Assembly (NCBI GenBank): GCA_035285595.1
Contig: JAYKGV010000003.1
Span: 89,125-153,124, forward strand
Source: VGJW01 sp035285595
GTDB lineage: Bacteria; Cyanobacteriota; Sericytochromatia; S15B-MN24; VGJW01
Length of the DNA: 64,000 nucleotides
Direction of reading: 5' to 3'
The notes below the pieces were generated by a model. The model was not told the DNA's origin and made no database searches. It saw only the letters and a list, made by a program, of their open reading frames with translations. This document shows, piece after piece, positions 23,884 to 32,041 of the stretch. Position numbers and translations under genes: made by a program. Within the stretch, counting starts at the first letter, position 1, and each line of letters starts with the position of its first letter.

Positions 23884-25005
23884 ATGGGGCCATGGAACCC
23901 GGTGCATCGTTCCTGGGGGGGATGGTTGGCAGGTCTGGCGGCGTGTTTCGCTCTGGGCTGCTCCCATTCCCTGCCGTCGGGGGGCGGGATCGACGGCGTC
24001 TGGGGCGGGGCCGCGCGGCCCCGCCCCGATGAGGGCTGGTCTATTGCCGGGAGGCGGGTCGCACAGGTTTTTGGTGAAGCGCGTACCCACGGCGGGCCTG
24101 GATGGAATCTGGAGGCGCTCGGCTTGCCTGCCGAGGGTCGAGCTGAGGGAGCAGTCATCCGACCTGTGATCGCTGCGGTCCTGGATACCGGGGTGGATGG
24201 GCGTCATCCTGAACTTGGCCCGGTGGTCCTGCCCGGCCTCGACCTCGTAGGGCGTGAGATCTCGGACAAGCAGCGTCCGCCAGTGGCCTACACAGGCCTG
24301 GACGGCAATGGACATGGGACGCATGTCGCAGGGATCCTGACAGCCGTCGCGGGCTCCGGTAGCGTTCGCATCCTGCCGGTGAAGGCCATGGACATGACAG
24401 GCGGAGGCGAAGACCAGCGAATCGCCCAGGCCGTCGAGGCCGTGATCTCCTGGGTTGGGCCAGGGGGTGAGCGCGTCAGGATTCTCAATCTCTCCATCGG
24501 TGGACGGACGATGTCCGATCGCTTGGCGGAGGCGCTCAGAGGTGCGGCGCGTGCAGGAATCCTTCTGGTCGCTGCGGCCGGCAACAGAGGCCGTGGTCTT
24601 GACTTTCCTGCCTGTCTGCCCGAGGTCCTCGCTATTGGGGCCACGACCCTCGACGACACCTTGGCCCCCTATTCGAATCGCGGTCCAGGGATGGCCTTCG
24701 TGGCACCCGGTGGGGATGAGGACATCCCCGTGTGGTCGACTTGGCCGACCTACGTGGTCGCAGGAGATCTGGGCCGCAATCGCCCCCAGGTCCTCGATGG
24801 TGGCATGATGGGAACGTCCATGGCGGCCCCGCATGTCGCCGGGCTTGCGGCCCGCTTGCTGGCTCGACAGCCGGATCTGACCTCTGCTGCCTTGACAAGG
24901 GAGCTCAGGAAGCGCGTCACCGATCTGGGGCCACCGGGACCCGATGCCTGGTTTGGTCTCGGTCTGCCCCTCTGGACGGCGGCTCCTGCGACCGGGAAGC
25001 GGTAG
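23884..25005 (+). CDS. Subtilisin-like serine protease (S8), lipoprotein
   Basis: The 373-residue protein begins with a signal peptide and lipobox FALGC (Cys26), so it should be a membrane-anchored extracytoplasmic protease. The catalytic triad is intact: D101 in AAVLDTGVDG, H144 in GNGHGTHVAG, S312 in GTSMAAPHVAG; the oxyanion Asn lies in AAAGNRG. No pro-domain of normal size precedes the catalytic core, only about 60 residues. ATG 23884 has GGGGGA upstream; an in-frame ATG at 23860 is the alternative. It is divergent from yggS. Confidence 0.92.
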   Translation: MGPWNPVHRSWGGWLAGLAACFALGCSHSLPSGGGIDGVWGGAARPRPDEGWSIAGRRVAQVFGEARTHGGPGWNLEALGLPAEGRAEGAVIRPVIAAVLDTGVDGRHPELGPVVLPGLDLVGREISDKQRPPVAYTGLDGNGHGTHVAGILTAVAGSGSVRILPVKAMDMTGGGEDQRIAQAVEAVISWVGPGGERVRILNLSIGGRTMSDRLAEALRGAARAGILLVAAAGNRGRGLDFPACLPEVLAIGATTLDDTLAPYSNRGPGMAFVAPGGDEDIPVWSTWPTYVVAGDLGRNRPQVLDGGMMGTSMAAPHVAGLAARLLARQPDLTSAALTRELRKRVTDLGPPGPDAWFGLGLPLWTAAPATGKR

Positions 25006-25050
25006 AATGGGGCATGTTCCGGTCCGTCACGCGTTCTTGAAGGTCGAACC

Positions 25051-26880
25051 TTGTCTGACCTTCCACGTGCGGCCCGACAGGCTTCTGGTCCCCCGAACGC
25101 CAACCAGAGGCGCGCCGAGATTGCCTCTATCCTGGCCCGTTACGGTTGGGATGTCTTGTTGTTGCGCCTCTCGTTGCTGGAAGTTCTCCCTGCCGGTCTC
25201 CGCCAGCAGATCCAGATGTCTTCCTTCCTGGTGCGTCGCCAGCGCGAGGAGGAGATGGACGAAGGCGAAAGCGAGCATGACCCCACGCTGCCGCTGCCCT
25301 CAGTCCTTCGGCAAATCCTGATCGAACTCGGGCCGACCTACGTCAAGCTGGGGCAAGTGCTGTCGACCCGAGCGGACTTGTTGCCTCAGCCTTACATCGA
25401 CGAGTTGGCCAAGTTGCAGGAGCAGGTGCCGCCGGCCCCTTGGCGAGACATCGAGCAGGTCATCCTGGAGGAGTGGACGAGCCTAAATCCTGCGGGACCT
25501 CGCCCTCATAACGTGCACGACATCTTTCCAGCCTTCGATACGACGCCGATTGCCTGCGGCTCTCTCGGCCAGGTCTATCGCGCCACGGTGGATGAAGACG
25601 GTCGTCTCCTGCCGGTCATCGTGAAGGTCCAAAGGCCGGGCATCGACGCCGTGGTCGAGGCCGACATGGCCGTGTTGCTGGATTTTGCGAAGCTGATTGC
25701 CGCCCGTACGCGCTGGGGGCAGTGGAACGATGTCGAGGGACTGGCCGAGGAATTCGCGGCCGTGCTTCGGGCGGAATTGGACTTCACAAAGGAGGCCGCC
25801 CATACGGAAGAAATCGGACGAAATCTGGCTGAAACAGGCGAGGATGTCCGAACTCCCCGAATTATCCACGCCTACACCTCGAAGAGATTGCAAGCCCAGG
25901 AATTCATGACCGGGTCAAAGGTCTCGGTGCTCTTCCCGCGGGCTGACGGGGCTCCGGCCGAGGTCACCTTGTCCCTGGAACAGAGACGTCGGTTGGCGGC
26001 TCTCATCACCACATGCTTTCTGCGACAGATTTTCGTGGATGGTCTCTTTCACGCCGATCCCCATCCCGGGAACGTGATGTTCTCGGATCGGGGCGAAGGA
26101 CGGATGCCGGGGTTGTTGCTGATCGACTTCGGGATGGTGGGACGCACCGACCCGCGATCTCGTGAGATCCTGATCGACTTTTTTCTTGCCATGATCCAGT
26201 TCGATGCGGCCAGAGCGACGGATCGCATCCTGGAGTATGGCCATCCGCAAGGGCGTGTGGATCGTCAGGCCCTGACGATCGCGATGGATCACCTGTTGCG
26301 GGATTTCCTGGGACGGCCCGCGGCCGAGGTCCAGATGGGCAAGCTGATGCAGCGTGTACTCGAGCTGATGACCCGATATCGTGTCCGCATGCCCACCAGC
26401 TTTCTGCTGATCAGCAGAGTGTTGGTCACGCTCGAGGGTATCTGCCGGCAACTCGATCCGGACTACATGTTGGTCAAGGTCGCCGAACCATTCATCCGTG
26501 GCATCGTCCGGGGGCAGTTCACAGGATTGCTCAAGGGGCCCGAGTTCATGCGCTTCGCGTTGGATGTGCGCAACGTGCTCGTGCGCAGCCCGCGACGACT
26601 GGATGACCTGCTCGCCCAGCTCAACTCGGGCCAGATCCGCATCGAGACGGATATCCGGGACATGCGGCGATTCGAACGTACGCTCACCGGTATCGGCAAT
26701 CGCCTGTCGATGGCGTGGCTCGTGGCCGGACTGCTTGTGGCCGGTGCGGGCTTGTCCGGTCTTTCCGATGGGCCGCGTGTTCTCGGTCTCCCGGTCGCTT
26801 CGCTCGTGACGTTCGGGATGGCCGGGGTACTGGGAACATGGCTCCTCGTGCTGCTCACGCGCAGCGGGCCTCTCAGGTGA
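25051..26880 (+). CDS. ABC1/UbiB/AarF family atypical kinase
   Basis: The 609-residue protein has the UbiB kinase-like core: the N-terminal KxGQ motif (KLGQVLSTRADLLP) that occludes the active site, the nucleotide-binding Lys in VIVKVQRPG, catalytic HADPHPGN and metal-binding IDFGMVG. Two C-terminal hydrophobic segments (about residues 555-605) anchor it in the membrane. UbiB-type proteins support biosynthesis or extraction of quinones and other prenyl lipids, which may link it to the UbiA-family gene at 1.1 kb. The start is TTG 25051, 45 bases after the protease gene. Confidence 0.94.
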   Translation: MSDLPRAARQASGPPNANQRRAEIASILARYGWDVLLLRLSLLEVLPAGLRQQIQMSSFLVRRQREEEMDEGESEHDPTLPLPSVLRQILIELGPTYVKLGQVLSTRADLLPQPYIDELAKLQEQVPPAPWRDIEQVILEEWTSLNPAGPRPHNVHDIFPAFDTTPIACGSLGQVYRATVDEDGRLLPVIVKVQRPGIDAVVEADMAVLLDFAKLIAARTRWGQWNDVEGLAEEFAAVLRAELDFTKEAAHTEEIGRNLAETGEDVRTPRIIHAYTSKRLQAQEFMTGSKVSVLFPRADGAPAEVTLSLEQRRRLAALITTCFLRQIFVDGLFHADPHPGNVMFSDRGEGRMPGLLLIDFGMVGRTDPRSREILIDFFLAMIQFDAARATDRILEYGHPQGRVDRQALTIAMDHLLRDFLGRPAAEVQMGKLMQRVLELMTRYRVRMPTSFLLISRVLVTLEGICRQLDPDYMLVKVAEPFIRGIVRGQFTGLLKGPEFMRFALDVRNVLVRSPRRLDDLLAQLNSGQIRIETDIRDMRRFERTLTGIGNRLSMAWLVAGLLVAGAGLSGLSDGPRVLGLPVASLVTFGMAGVLGTWLLVLLTRSGPLR

Positions 26881-26885
26881 GTCTC

Positions 26886-27791
26886 ATGCAAGCCCTCTTT
26901 CCAGATTTGTCCCACCGTCCACTGGCCATTCCAGGTGAACCCATCCTGTCGGCGGCCTACCATCGCCCCAAGGGCGATGGCCCGTTCCCCGGGGTCATCC
27001 TTGTGCACGGCCTGCTTTCTGCCAAAGAAGAATATGCGGGGTTGGGACTGGCGTTCGCGGAGCGCGGGATCGCTGCCCTTTCCTTCGACTTTCGCGGGCA
27101 CGGCGCGTCGGCGGGGGTTCGCAGTCTCGTCGTGGGAGATCAGCAGTTGGATGATCTCGATCGCGCACTGGCCTTGCTGGAGGCACAGGGTGAGGTGGAC
27201 TCTCGCCGTATCCTTCTTGTGGGACATAGTCTCGGCACCGTACCTGTGCTTCGCATGCTCTCCGCGCAGCCGGAGCGTTTTGCCGGCGCGATCTTGATGG
27301 CACCGCCGTCCATTCCGGCCAAGACCCAATCGCTTCCCATGCGGGCCTTTTATCGGGCAGCCTACCGGGCGGCGCGCGTGGTGCATGATCTGTCCGGTCA
27401 ACACGTCCATGTGCCTTATCCCTATGCCTATCGGGATCTTTTCGTGGACCCCTCGGCACGCCGTCGGGCCGAAGCTCTCGGATTCCTGCAGCGCACGCTG
27501 AGCCTGATGGGTTATCCCTACCTCTTTGAGGAGATCGACAACCCAGCTGTCGCGAGGGGAGTCCGTGTTCCGGTCTTGGTCGTGGCCGCCAGCGAGGACC
27601 GTGTGATTCCCGATGCCCTGAGCCGAGAGGTCTACGATGCCTTGGCGAGCGAGGACAAGGAGTGGATCCGTGTGGTCGGGGCTGGCCATAGCATGATGAG
27701 TGACAGGGGCCATGAAGAATTGACTCGGTTGCTGGTCGACTGGGCCGGGCGGCATCTCGGAGTCGCTGCGCCAGGCGAGGCCTCCTCGTGA
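26886..27791 (+). CDS. Alpha/beta hydrolase (serine aminopeptidase / lysophospholipase-like)
   Basis: The 301-residue enzyme has the alpha/beta-hydrolase fold: oxyanion region VILVHGLLS, FDFRGHGAS, nucleophile S115 in VGHSLGT, acid Asp in AASEDRVIP and His in GAGHSMM. The FDFRGHG block points to the Hydrolase_4/lysophospholipase-type esterases. It is cytoplasmic as no signal is seen. ATG 26886 starts 6 bases after ubiB; an in-frame GTG at 26877 overlapping the ubiB stop is an alternative. The next gene overlaps its stop. Confidence 0.88.
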   Translation: MQALFPDLSHRPLAIPGEPILSAAYHRPKGDGPFPGVILVHGLLSAKEEYAGLGLAFAERGIAALSFDFRGHGASAGVRSLVVGDQQLDDLDRALALLEAQGEVDSRRILLVGHSLGTVPVLRMLSAQPERFAGAILMAPPSIPAKTQSLPMRAFYRAAYRAARVVHDLSGQHVHVPYPYAYRDLFVDPSARRRAEALGFLQRTLSLMGYPYLFEEIDNPAVARGVRVPVLVVAASEDRVIPDALSREVYDALASEDKEWIRVVGAGHSMMSDRGHEELTRLLVDWAGRHLGVAAPGEASS

Positions 27792-28069
27792 AGGATGCCC
27801 GTCGCGTCCATCTTCGGATGGAAGGCGAGGTGCAGGGCCTCTGGTTCCCTGCGGCGGCCCGTGATGAAGCCGTCCGGCTTGGTTTGGTGGGCTGGGCGCG
27901 CGAGATTGCTGACGGGCGTGTCGAATGTCTTGCCGAAGGGCCTGAAGACGGGCTCGAGCAACTTGTGGGCTGGTGCCGTCAGGACACCGGATGGTGGCGC
28001 GTGCGCGAGGTTGACGTCCGATGGTTTCCTGCGACGGGTGATTTTCGCAGGTTCGAGGTCAGGTCTTGA
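27788..28069 (+). CDS. Acylphosphatase-like protein lacking both catalytic residues
   Basis: The 93-residue protein follows the acylphosphatase pattern: VHLRMEGEVQGLWF, then LGLVGWAREIADGRVECLAEGPEDGLEQLVGWC. Acylphosphatases hydrolyse acyl phosphates using an Arg directly after the F of the G-x-V-Q-G-x-x-F motif and an Asn in GWVRN. Here these positions are P21 and E39, so hydrolysis is not expected. The rest of the fold, including phosphate-loop spacing, is kept, so it may bind a ligand or RNA. The GTG start overlaps the hydrolase stop (GTGA). Confidence 0.8.
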   Translation: MKDARRVHLRMEGEVQGLWFPAAARDEAVRLGLVGWAREIADGRVECLAEGPEDGLEQLVGWCRQDTGWWRVREVDVRWFPATGDFRRFEVRS

Positions 28070-28494
28070 AGTCGCAACCCGGGTCGATGGTCCTGCAGAC
28101 CATTCTGTTCCAGAATGTGATCATCGATCCGAAGACCCAATTGCAGGCCTTCGTGAATCCGGTACAGGGCTATGTCGCCGAATCCTTTCCGATGAGTTGT
28201 GGTCTTGTCGCCCTGACTGCAGTCTCAGGCGCACCTCGTGGGCCGCTGGGTCTCATTCATCGGATTCTTGTGGACGGCTCCGAAATCTCCGTGCATGAGC
28301 ACCCCCCGGCGGCTGTGGCGGTCGCCGGCATGGGCTTGTCGTTCCGTCTCGAGTTGCAGGAGTTGCAGATCTCACAGCCTTGTACCCTTACCATCCGAGC
28401 AGAGGTTCCCGGTGGGGGGGGGCGTGCAGCGGATGTTTCCCTGATCGTGGTCGGTCGGGACGCGCTGCGCAGCGGGGGAGGCTGGAAGGCGTGA
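28066..28494 (+). CDS. Hypothetical protein (142 aa), resembles DUF6941-type small beta proteins
   Basis: The protein is beta-rich (VLQTILFQNVIIDPKTQLQA, SFPMSCGLVALTAVSG, LSFRLELQELQ) and has the outline of the DUF6941 family, in which a VLFC-like strand is followed by a sandwich domain. I make this match from memory and it is weak. The start is TTG 28066 overlapping the previous stop, or ATG 28087. It is coupled to the ferredoxin that follows. No motif suggests catalysis. Confidence 0.65.
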   Translation: MKSQPGSMVLQTILFQNVIIDPKTQLQAFVNPVQGYVAESFPMSCGLVALTAVSGAPRGPLGLIHRILVDGSEISVHEHPPAAVAVAGMGLSFRLELQELQISQPCTLTIRAEVPGGGGRAADVSLIVVGRDALRSGGGWKA

Positions 28495-28715
28495 CGACCG
28501 GAGACGAGGACGGCTCGACAATCCTGTCGGTGACGGTCAATGCCCAGACCTGCATTGGCTGTGGCCGCTGCGTCGGTACGGTTCCCGGAGTCTTTCGCAT
28601 GCGCAAGGGAAAAAGTCAGGTACGTGAGTCCCCCGATCTCGTGGTCAAGGACGACGTCCTGCAAGCGGAACGACAATGTCCGAGCAAGTCCATCCGGGTG
28701 CAACGAACCCCCTGA
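28491..28715 (+). CDS. Small single-cluster ferredoxin
   Basis: The 74-residue protein carries CIGCGRC (C21, C24, C27) and a remote C63 followed by Pro (QCPSKSI), the ligand set of a single [4Fe-4S] cluster, as in ferredoxins of the Fer4_13 type. The second Cys set of 2[4Fe-4S] ferredoxins is absent. It transfers electrons at low potential to an unknown partner. The GTG start overlaps the stop of the previous gene. It is the last gene of the unit and a terminator follows. Confidence 0.92.
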   Translation: MTTGDEDGSTILSVTVNAQTCIGCGRCVGTVPGVFRMRKGKSQVRESPDLVVKDDVLQAERQCPSKSIRVQRTP

Positions 28716-28758
28716 TGCCCGTAGGCAACAGGGGGTTCGTTCTTGTCCCTTTTTTCAG
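28703..28758. terminator. Intrinsic terminator after the ferredoxin gene
   Basis: A perfect 12-bp stem, ACGAACCCCCTG (28703-28714) with CAGGGGGTTCGT (28729-28740), is followed by a T-rich tail ending in TTTTTT at about 28751-28756. It overlaps the ferredoxin stop region and ends at the nrdJ stop on the other strand, so it may also end nrdJ transcripts. Confidence 0.85.
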
Positions 28759-31160
28759 CTGCACTTGCTGTAGCCGCAAGAGCGGCACGTCGCGCAGCCT
28801 TCGCCGAACTCGAGGGACGCCCCGCAATCCGGGCAATCAGGACTCTTGCCGTACACCAAGGTGGCCTGCATGCGAGCTTCTGCTTCGCTGGCCGAGACCC
28901 GCACGGGCGAGACGGTCACATCGACGGTCTCCGTCACGGCTGCCGGCATGCCTGCGAGGATCGGGCCCAGGCTGCGAGGTGCCTCGCGAAGCACCTTCCC
29001 GAGGGCATCGGGGATGGACAGCACCTGGTTGCGGCCGAACCCGACGGGATTGGCCCCGCGGATGCCGATCAGACTTGTCGCAATATCCTCGACGGGTACG
29101 CCGTGCTGGAGGGACAGGCTGACCATTCTTCCAAGCGCTTCGGACAGGCTGAAGAGGGTTCCACCCGAACGACCCACGACCGTGAACACCTCACGGATGC
29201 CCTGCTCGTCGTAGTTGATGGTCGTGTACAGCTTGCCATCACCCGTTGCCGTGCAGCGGGTGAAGCCGTAGAGATCCTCGGCGCGCCTGCGGGCACTCGG
29301 CCGCGCGACCCCCATCGGAGCCTGCGGCTCGATCGCCTGGAGAGACTGATCGGCAACCTTCTCCTCTTTCTTGGGGACCGACAGTGGCTGGAACGCACGG
29401 CTGTTGTTGCGGTAGACCGTGATGCCCTTGCAGCCTGTGCGGTAGGCCAAGGCGTAAGCGGTCTGCACGTCCTCGACGGAAGCTTGCTCGCTGAAGTTGA
29501 TCGTCTTGCTGGTTGCTGAGTCGTTATAGCGCTGGAAGGCGGCCTGGATCAGGACGTGATCTTCAGGGCGGATGTCATGTGCCGTGACGTAGACCTCGCG
29601 TACCCACTCGGGCACGCTGAAGTCCTCCAGGCCCAGGAGACTGCCGTGGTTGGCCTCCAGTGCCTCGAAGAAAGCTTCGGAAGCAAAACCTTCTCGCTCC
29701 GCCACCACACGGAAGGGTTGGTCGACATCCACCATGTGGGTGTCGGCCTGGAAGCGTCGGAAGGCCAAGGCAAACAGCGGTTCCACCCCACCCGAGGTAT
29801 CGGCGATGATGGACAAGGTTCCCGTGGGGGCCACGGTCGTGGTGCAGGCGTTGCGAATTCCGTACTGCTCCATCAGCGGGATGAGCGAGGCGTAATCCGC
29901 TTCGGGGTGCCTGTCGACTTGAGCTTGACGTTGTTGCCAAAGAAGCGCGTAACGGTTGTCCTTGCGGAAGCCCGGGAACGGCCCACGCTTGCGGGCCAAC
30001 TCGATGCTGGCCACCTTGGATTCGTAGTCGATGAAACTCATCACCTGCTCTGCGAGGCGGCGACCCTCTTCGGTGTGGTAACCCACCTCGAGCTCACAAA
30101 GCATGCGGGCGAAGCCCATCACGCCGAGGCCAATCTTACGCGTGGTCTTCGTCATGTCGCGGATGCTGTCGATCGGATAGCGATTGGCATCGATGACGTT
30201 GTCCAGCATGTGCGTGGCGATGTGGATCGTCTCGCGCAGAAGATCCCAGTCGACAACGGGTGCGCCATCCGCGGCCCGGGTCAGCATCCGCTCGAGGTTG
30301 ATCGATCCGAGGTTACAGCTCTCGTAGGGGAGGAGGGGCTGCTCGCCGCAGGGATTGGTGGACTCGATGTCGCCGAGCCAAGGCGTGGGATGTTCGGCAT
30401 TGATGCGGTCGATGAAGATGAGGCCAGGCTCACCCGTGCTGTGGGCACGTTCGACGATGGTCCGGAAGATCGTGCGCGCGTCCCGCTGTCCGGTGACGGC
30501 ACCCGTGCGCGGGTTGACGAGGTCATAGGAGGTACCGGCCTCGACGGCCTGCATGAACTTGTCGGTGGCTGCGACGGAGATGTTGAAGTTGGTCAGCTTG
30601 CTGAGGTCTTCCTTGTGATTGATGAAGACCTCGATGTCCGGATGGTCGACCCGCAAGATACCCATGTTGGCGCCACGGCGCATGCCGCCCTGCTTGATGC
30701 TTTCGGTCGCCGCGTTGAAGACGTCCATGAAGCTTACGGGGCCGGAGCTGACGCCCTTGGTGGAACCCACGATATCCCCCGCTGGACGCAGCCGGCTGAA
30801 CGAGAAGCCGGTGCCCCCGCCGGTCTGGTGGATGAGGGCGGCGTCGCGGATGGACTCGAAGATGCCACCGAGATCATCCGGCACCGGCAGGACGAAGCAC
30901 GCGGACAGCTGGCCGGTGCGCGTGCCGGCATTCGCCAGCGTCGGGCTGTTGGGAAGGAAGGAGAGCGTGGTCAGGACCCGCAGGAAGCGTTCGGTCGACG
31001 TGCGGACCTCGACCTCGTCGGCCCCGTAGGAACGATCGACCTCCGCCAACGTGCTGGCCACGCGGGCGAACATCTCGAGCGGGGTTTCCGCGATTTCCCC
31101 TTTTTCATCCTTGCGCAGATAGCGCTTTTCGAGGACGGTCAGGGCATTCTTGCTGAGCAT
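28755..31160 (-). CDS. nrdJ: Adenosylcobalamin-dependent (class II) ribonucleotide reductase
   Basis: The 801-residue enzyme reduces ribonucleotides to deoxyribonucleotides using adenosylcobalamin as radical source, so no oxygen and no second subunit are needed. Features are FLPNSPTLANAGT, the substrate-site Cys in LSACFVLPVPDD, the loop STKGVSSGPVSFMDVF, the active-site NPCGEQPLLPYESCNLGS and PTGTLSIIADTSGGVEP. The C-terminus is a Zn ribbon (CPDCGASLEF, then CRSCGYSKC), which includes the Cys pair that re-reduces the active site. The start at 31160 matches the family. Two NrdR-box-like sites lie 73-131 bases upstream. Confidence 0.98.
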   Translation of the reverse strand: MLSKNALTVLEKRYLRKDEKGEIAETPLEMFARVASTLAEVDRSYGADEVEVRTSTERFLRVLTTLSFLPNSPTLANAGTRTGQLSACFVLPVPDDLGGIFESIRDAALIHQTGGGTGFSFSRLRPAGDIVGSTKGVSSGPVSFMDVFNAATESIKQGGMRRGANMGILRVDHPDIEVFINHKEDLSKLTNFNISVAATDKFMQAVEAGTSYDLVNPRTGAVTGQRDARTIFRTIVERAHSTGEPGLIFIDRINAEHPTPWLGDIESTNPCGEQPLLPYESCNLGSINLERMLTRAADGAPVVDWDLLRETIHIATHMLDNVIDANRYPIDSIRDMTKTTRKIGLGVMGFARMLCELEVGYHTEEGRRLAEQVMSFIDYESKVASIELARKRGPFPGFRKDNRYALLWQQRQAQVDRHPEADYASLIPLMEQYGIRNACTTTVAPTGTLSIIADTSGGVEPLFALAFRRFQADTHMVDVDQPFRVVAEREGFASEAFFEALEANHGSLLGLEDFSVPEWVREVYVTAHDIRPEDHVLIQAAFQRYNDSATSKTINFSEQASVEDVQTAYALAYRTGCKGITVYRNNSRAFQPLSVPKKEEKVADQSLQAIEPQAPMGVARPSARRRAEDLYGFTRCTATGDGKLYTTINYDEQGIREVFTVVGRSGGTLFSLSEALGRMVSLSLQHGVPVEDIATSLIGIRGANPVGFGRNQVLSIPDALGKVLREAPRSLGPILAGMPAAVTETVDVTVSPVRVSASEAEARMQATLVYGKSPDCPDCGASLEFGEGCATCRSCGYSKCS

Positions 31161-31232
31161 GGGACTCCTGGTTAACGGCGGCTTTGTGCCCGCCGGTGAA
31201 GTGCTGGGGACGTTAGGTCGAACGAGACGCTT

Positions 31233-31248
31233 GGCCCATATCTAGTGC
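31233..31248. promoter_or_regulatory. NrdR box-like site 1 upstream of nrdJ
   Basis: GGCCCATATCTAGTGC matches the 16-bp NrdR consensus (ACACWATATATWGTGT) at most central and right-arm positions. It lies 73 bases upstream of the nrdJ start. NrdR is the general repressor of ribonucleotide reductase genes and binds pairs of such boxes spaced by whole helical turns. Confidence 0.6.
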
Positions 31249-31275
31249 GAGAAGGGCGTGTAAAGACAGTAGCGA

Positions 31276-31291
31276 CCCCTAGATATGGTGT
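31276..31291. promoter_or_regulatory. NrdR box-like site 2 upstream of nrdJ
   Basis: CCCCTAGATATGGTGT matches the NrdR consensus well, including CTA-ATAT-GTGT positions. It starts 43 bases from site 1, close to four helical turns, so both could be bound on one DNA face. It could also affect the divergent NUDIX gene. Confidence 0.6.
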
Positions 31292-31470
31292 CTAGACAGC
31301 ACGATCAAAAAAAGTGGTCAAGTGCAAAAGTCGCTTTTCATGGTGAAGAACCGGTGAGGTTGCGGGGGAAATCTGGAGGAAAATCGGGGGGAAACGTGGG
31401 GGGAAGTCGATCAGACTGCCGACCGCGGTCATAAGGGCTGAAGAGGCACCGTCGGGGTACGATCCCTCCT

Positions 31471-32040
31471 GTGAAACATTGTCCTGCCTGTGGAGCGCCC
31501 ACGCACCTGCGGATACCCCCCGGCGACAATCGCGAGCGGGCGGTCTGTAGCTCCTGCAGTGTCGTCCACTACGAGAATCCCCGCATCGTCGTCGGGGCGG
31601 TTTGTCACACGGGGGACCGCCTGGCCCTGTGCCGCCGGGCCATCCCTCCCCGCATCGGCTATTGGACCTTCCCGGCGGGCTTCCTCGAGATGGGGGAGAC
31701 GGCCGAGGAGGGGGCCGCCAGGGAGGCCCGCGAGGAGGCCGGTGTGGAAGTGGTCGTGGAGCGTCTGCTTGGCGTCTACAGCGTGCCTGGGCGCGGTCAG
31801 GTCCATCTGCTTTACGAGGCCCGGATGTTGGGAGAGGCCCACGAGGCTGGGGAAGAGAGCCTCGAGGTGGTCTTGCGGCCCTGGGTGGACATTCCCTGGG
31901 GGGATCTGGCTTTCCCTTCCATTCGCTGGGGGCTTCAGCTCGCTTTGGAAGCTCGGGATCAGCCAGGTTGGGTTCCGCGGATGACGGCTGCGGCCGGGGC
32001 ACCGGATCTGCCCGCCTTGCCTGGGGATCTCCAGAGCTAG
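31471..32040 (+). CDS. NUDIX hydrolase with N-terminal zinc ribbon
   Basis: The 189-residue protein joins a zinc ribbon (C4, C7, C26, C29) to a NUDIX domain with a complete Nudix box, GFLEMGETAEEGAAREAREEAGV in form, in which the REAREEAG helix supplies metal ligands. This layout, with YWTFPAGFLEMGE, is that of NADH/FAD pyrophosphatase-like enzymes of the NUDT23 type, which split dinucleotides. The exact substrate is unknown. The start is GTG 31471; no strong ribosome-binding site precedes it. It ends 2 bases before a converging gene. Confidence 0.9.
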   Translation: MKHCPACGAPTHLRIPPGDNRERAVCSSCSVVHYENPRIVVGAVCHTGDRLALCRRAIPPRIGYWTFPAGFLEMGETAEEGAAREAREEAGVEVVVERLLGVYSVPGRGQVHLLYEARMLGEAHEAGEESLEVVLRPWVDIPWGDLAFPSIRWGLQLALEARDQPGWVPRMTAAAGAPDLPALPGDLQS

Positions 32041-32041
32041 C

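Noticed and set aside
23395..24834. 479-codon minus-strand frame
   Set aside because: It runs antisense to the subtilisin-like gene and then across yggS in another frame; composition is shadow-like.
26463..27755. 430-codon minus-strand frame
   Set aside because: It is antisense to the UbiB kinase and hydrolase genes, both of which have intact catalytic motifs.
29556..31175. 539-codon open frame antisense to nrdJ
   Set aside because: It mirrors the codon pattern of a clearly identified gene, and its product resembles no protein family.
31161..31470. Cobalamin riboswitch before the B12-dependent nrdJ
   Set aside because: No B12-box-like sequence or the expected arms could be recognised; the NrdR-like boxes explain the conserved-looking pieces better.
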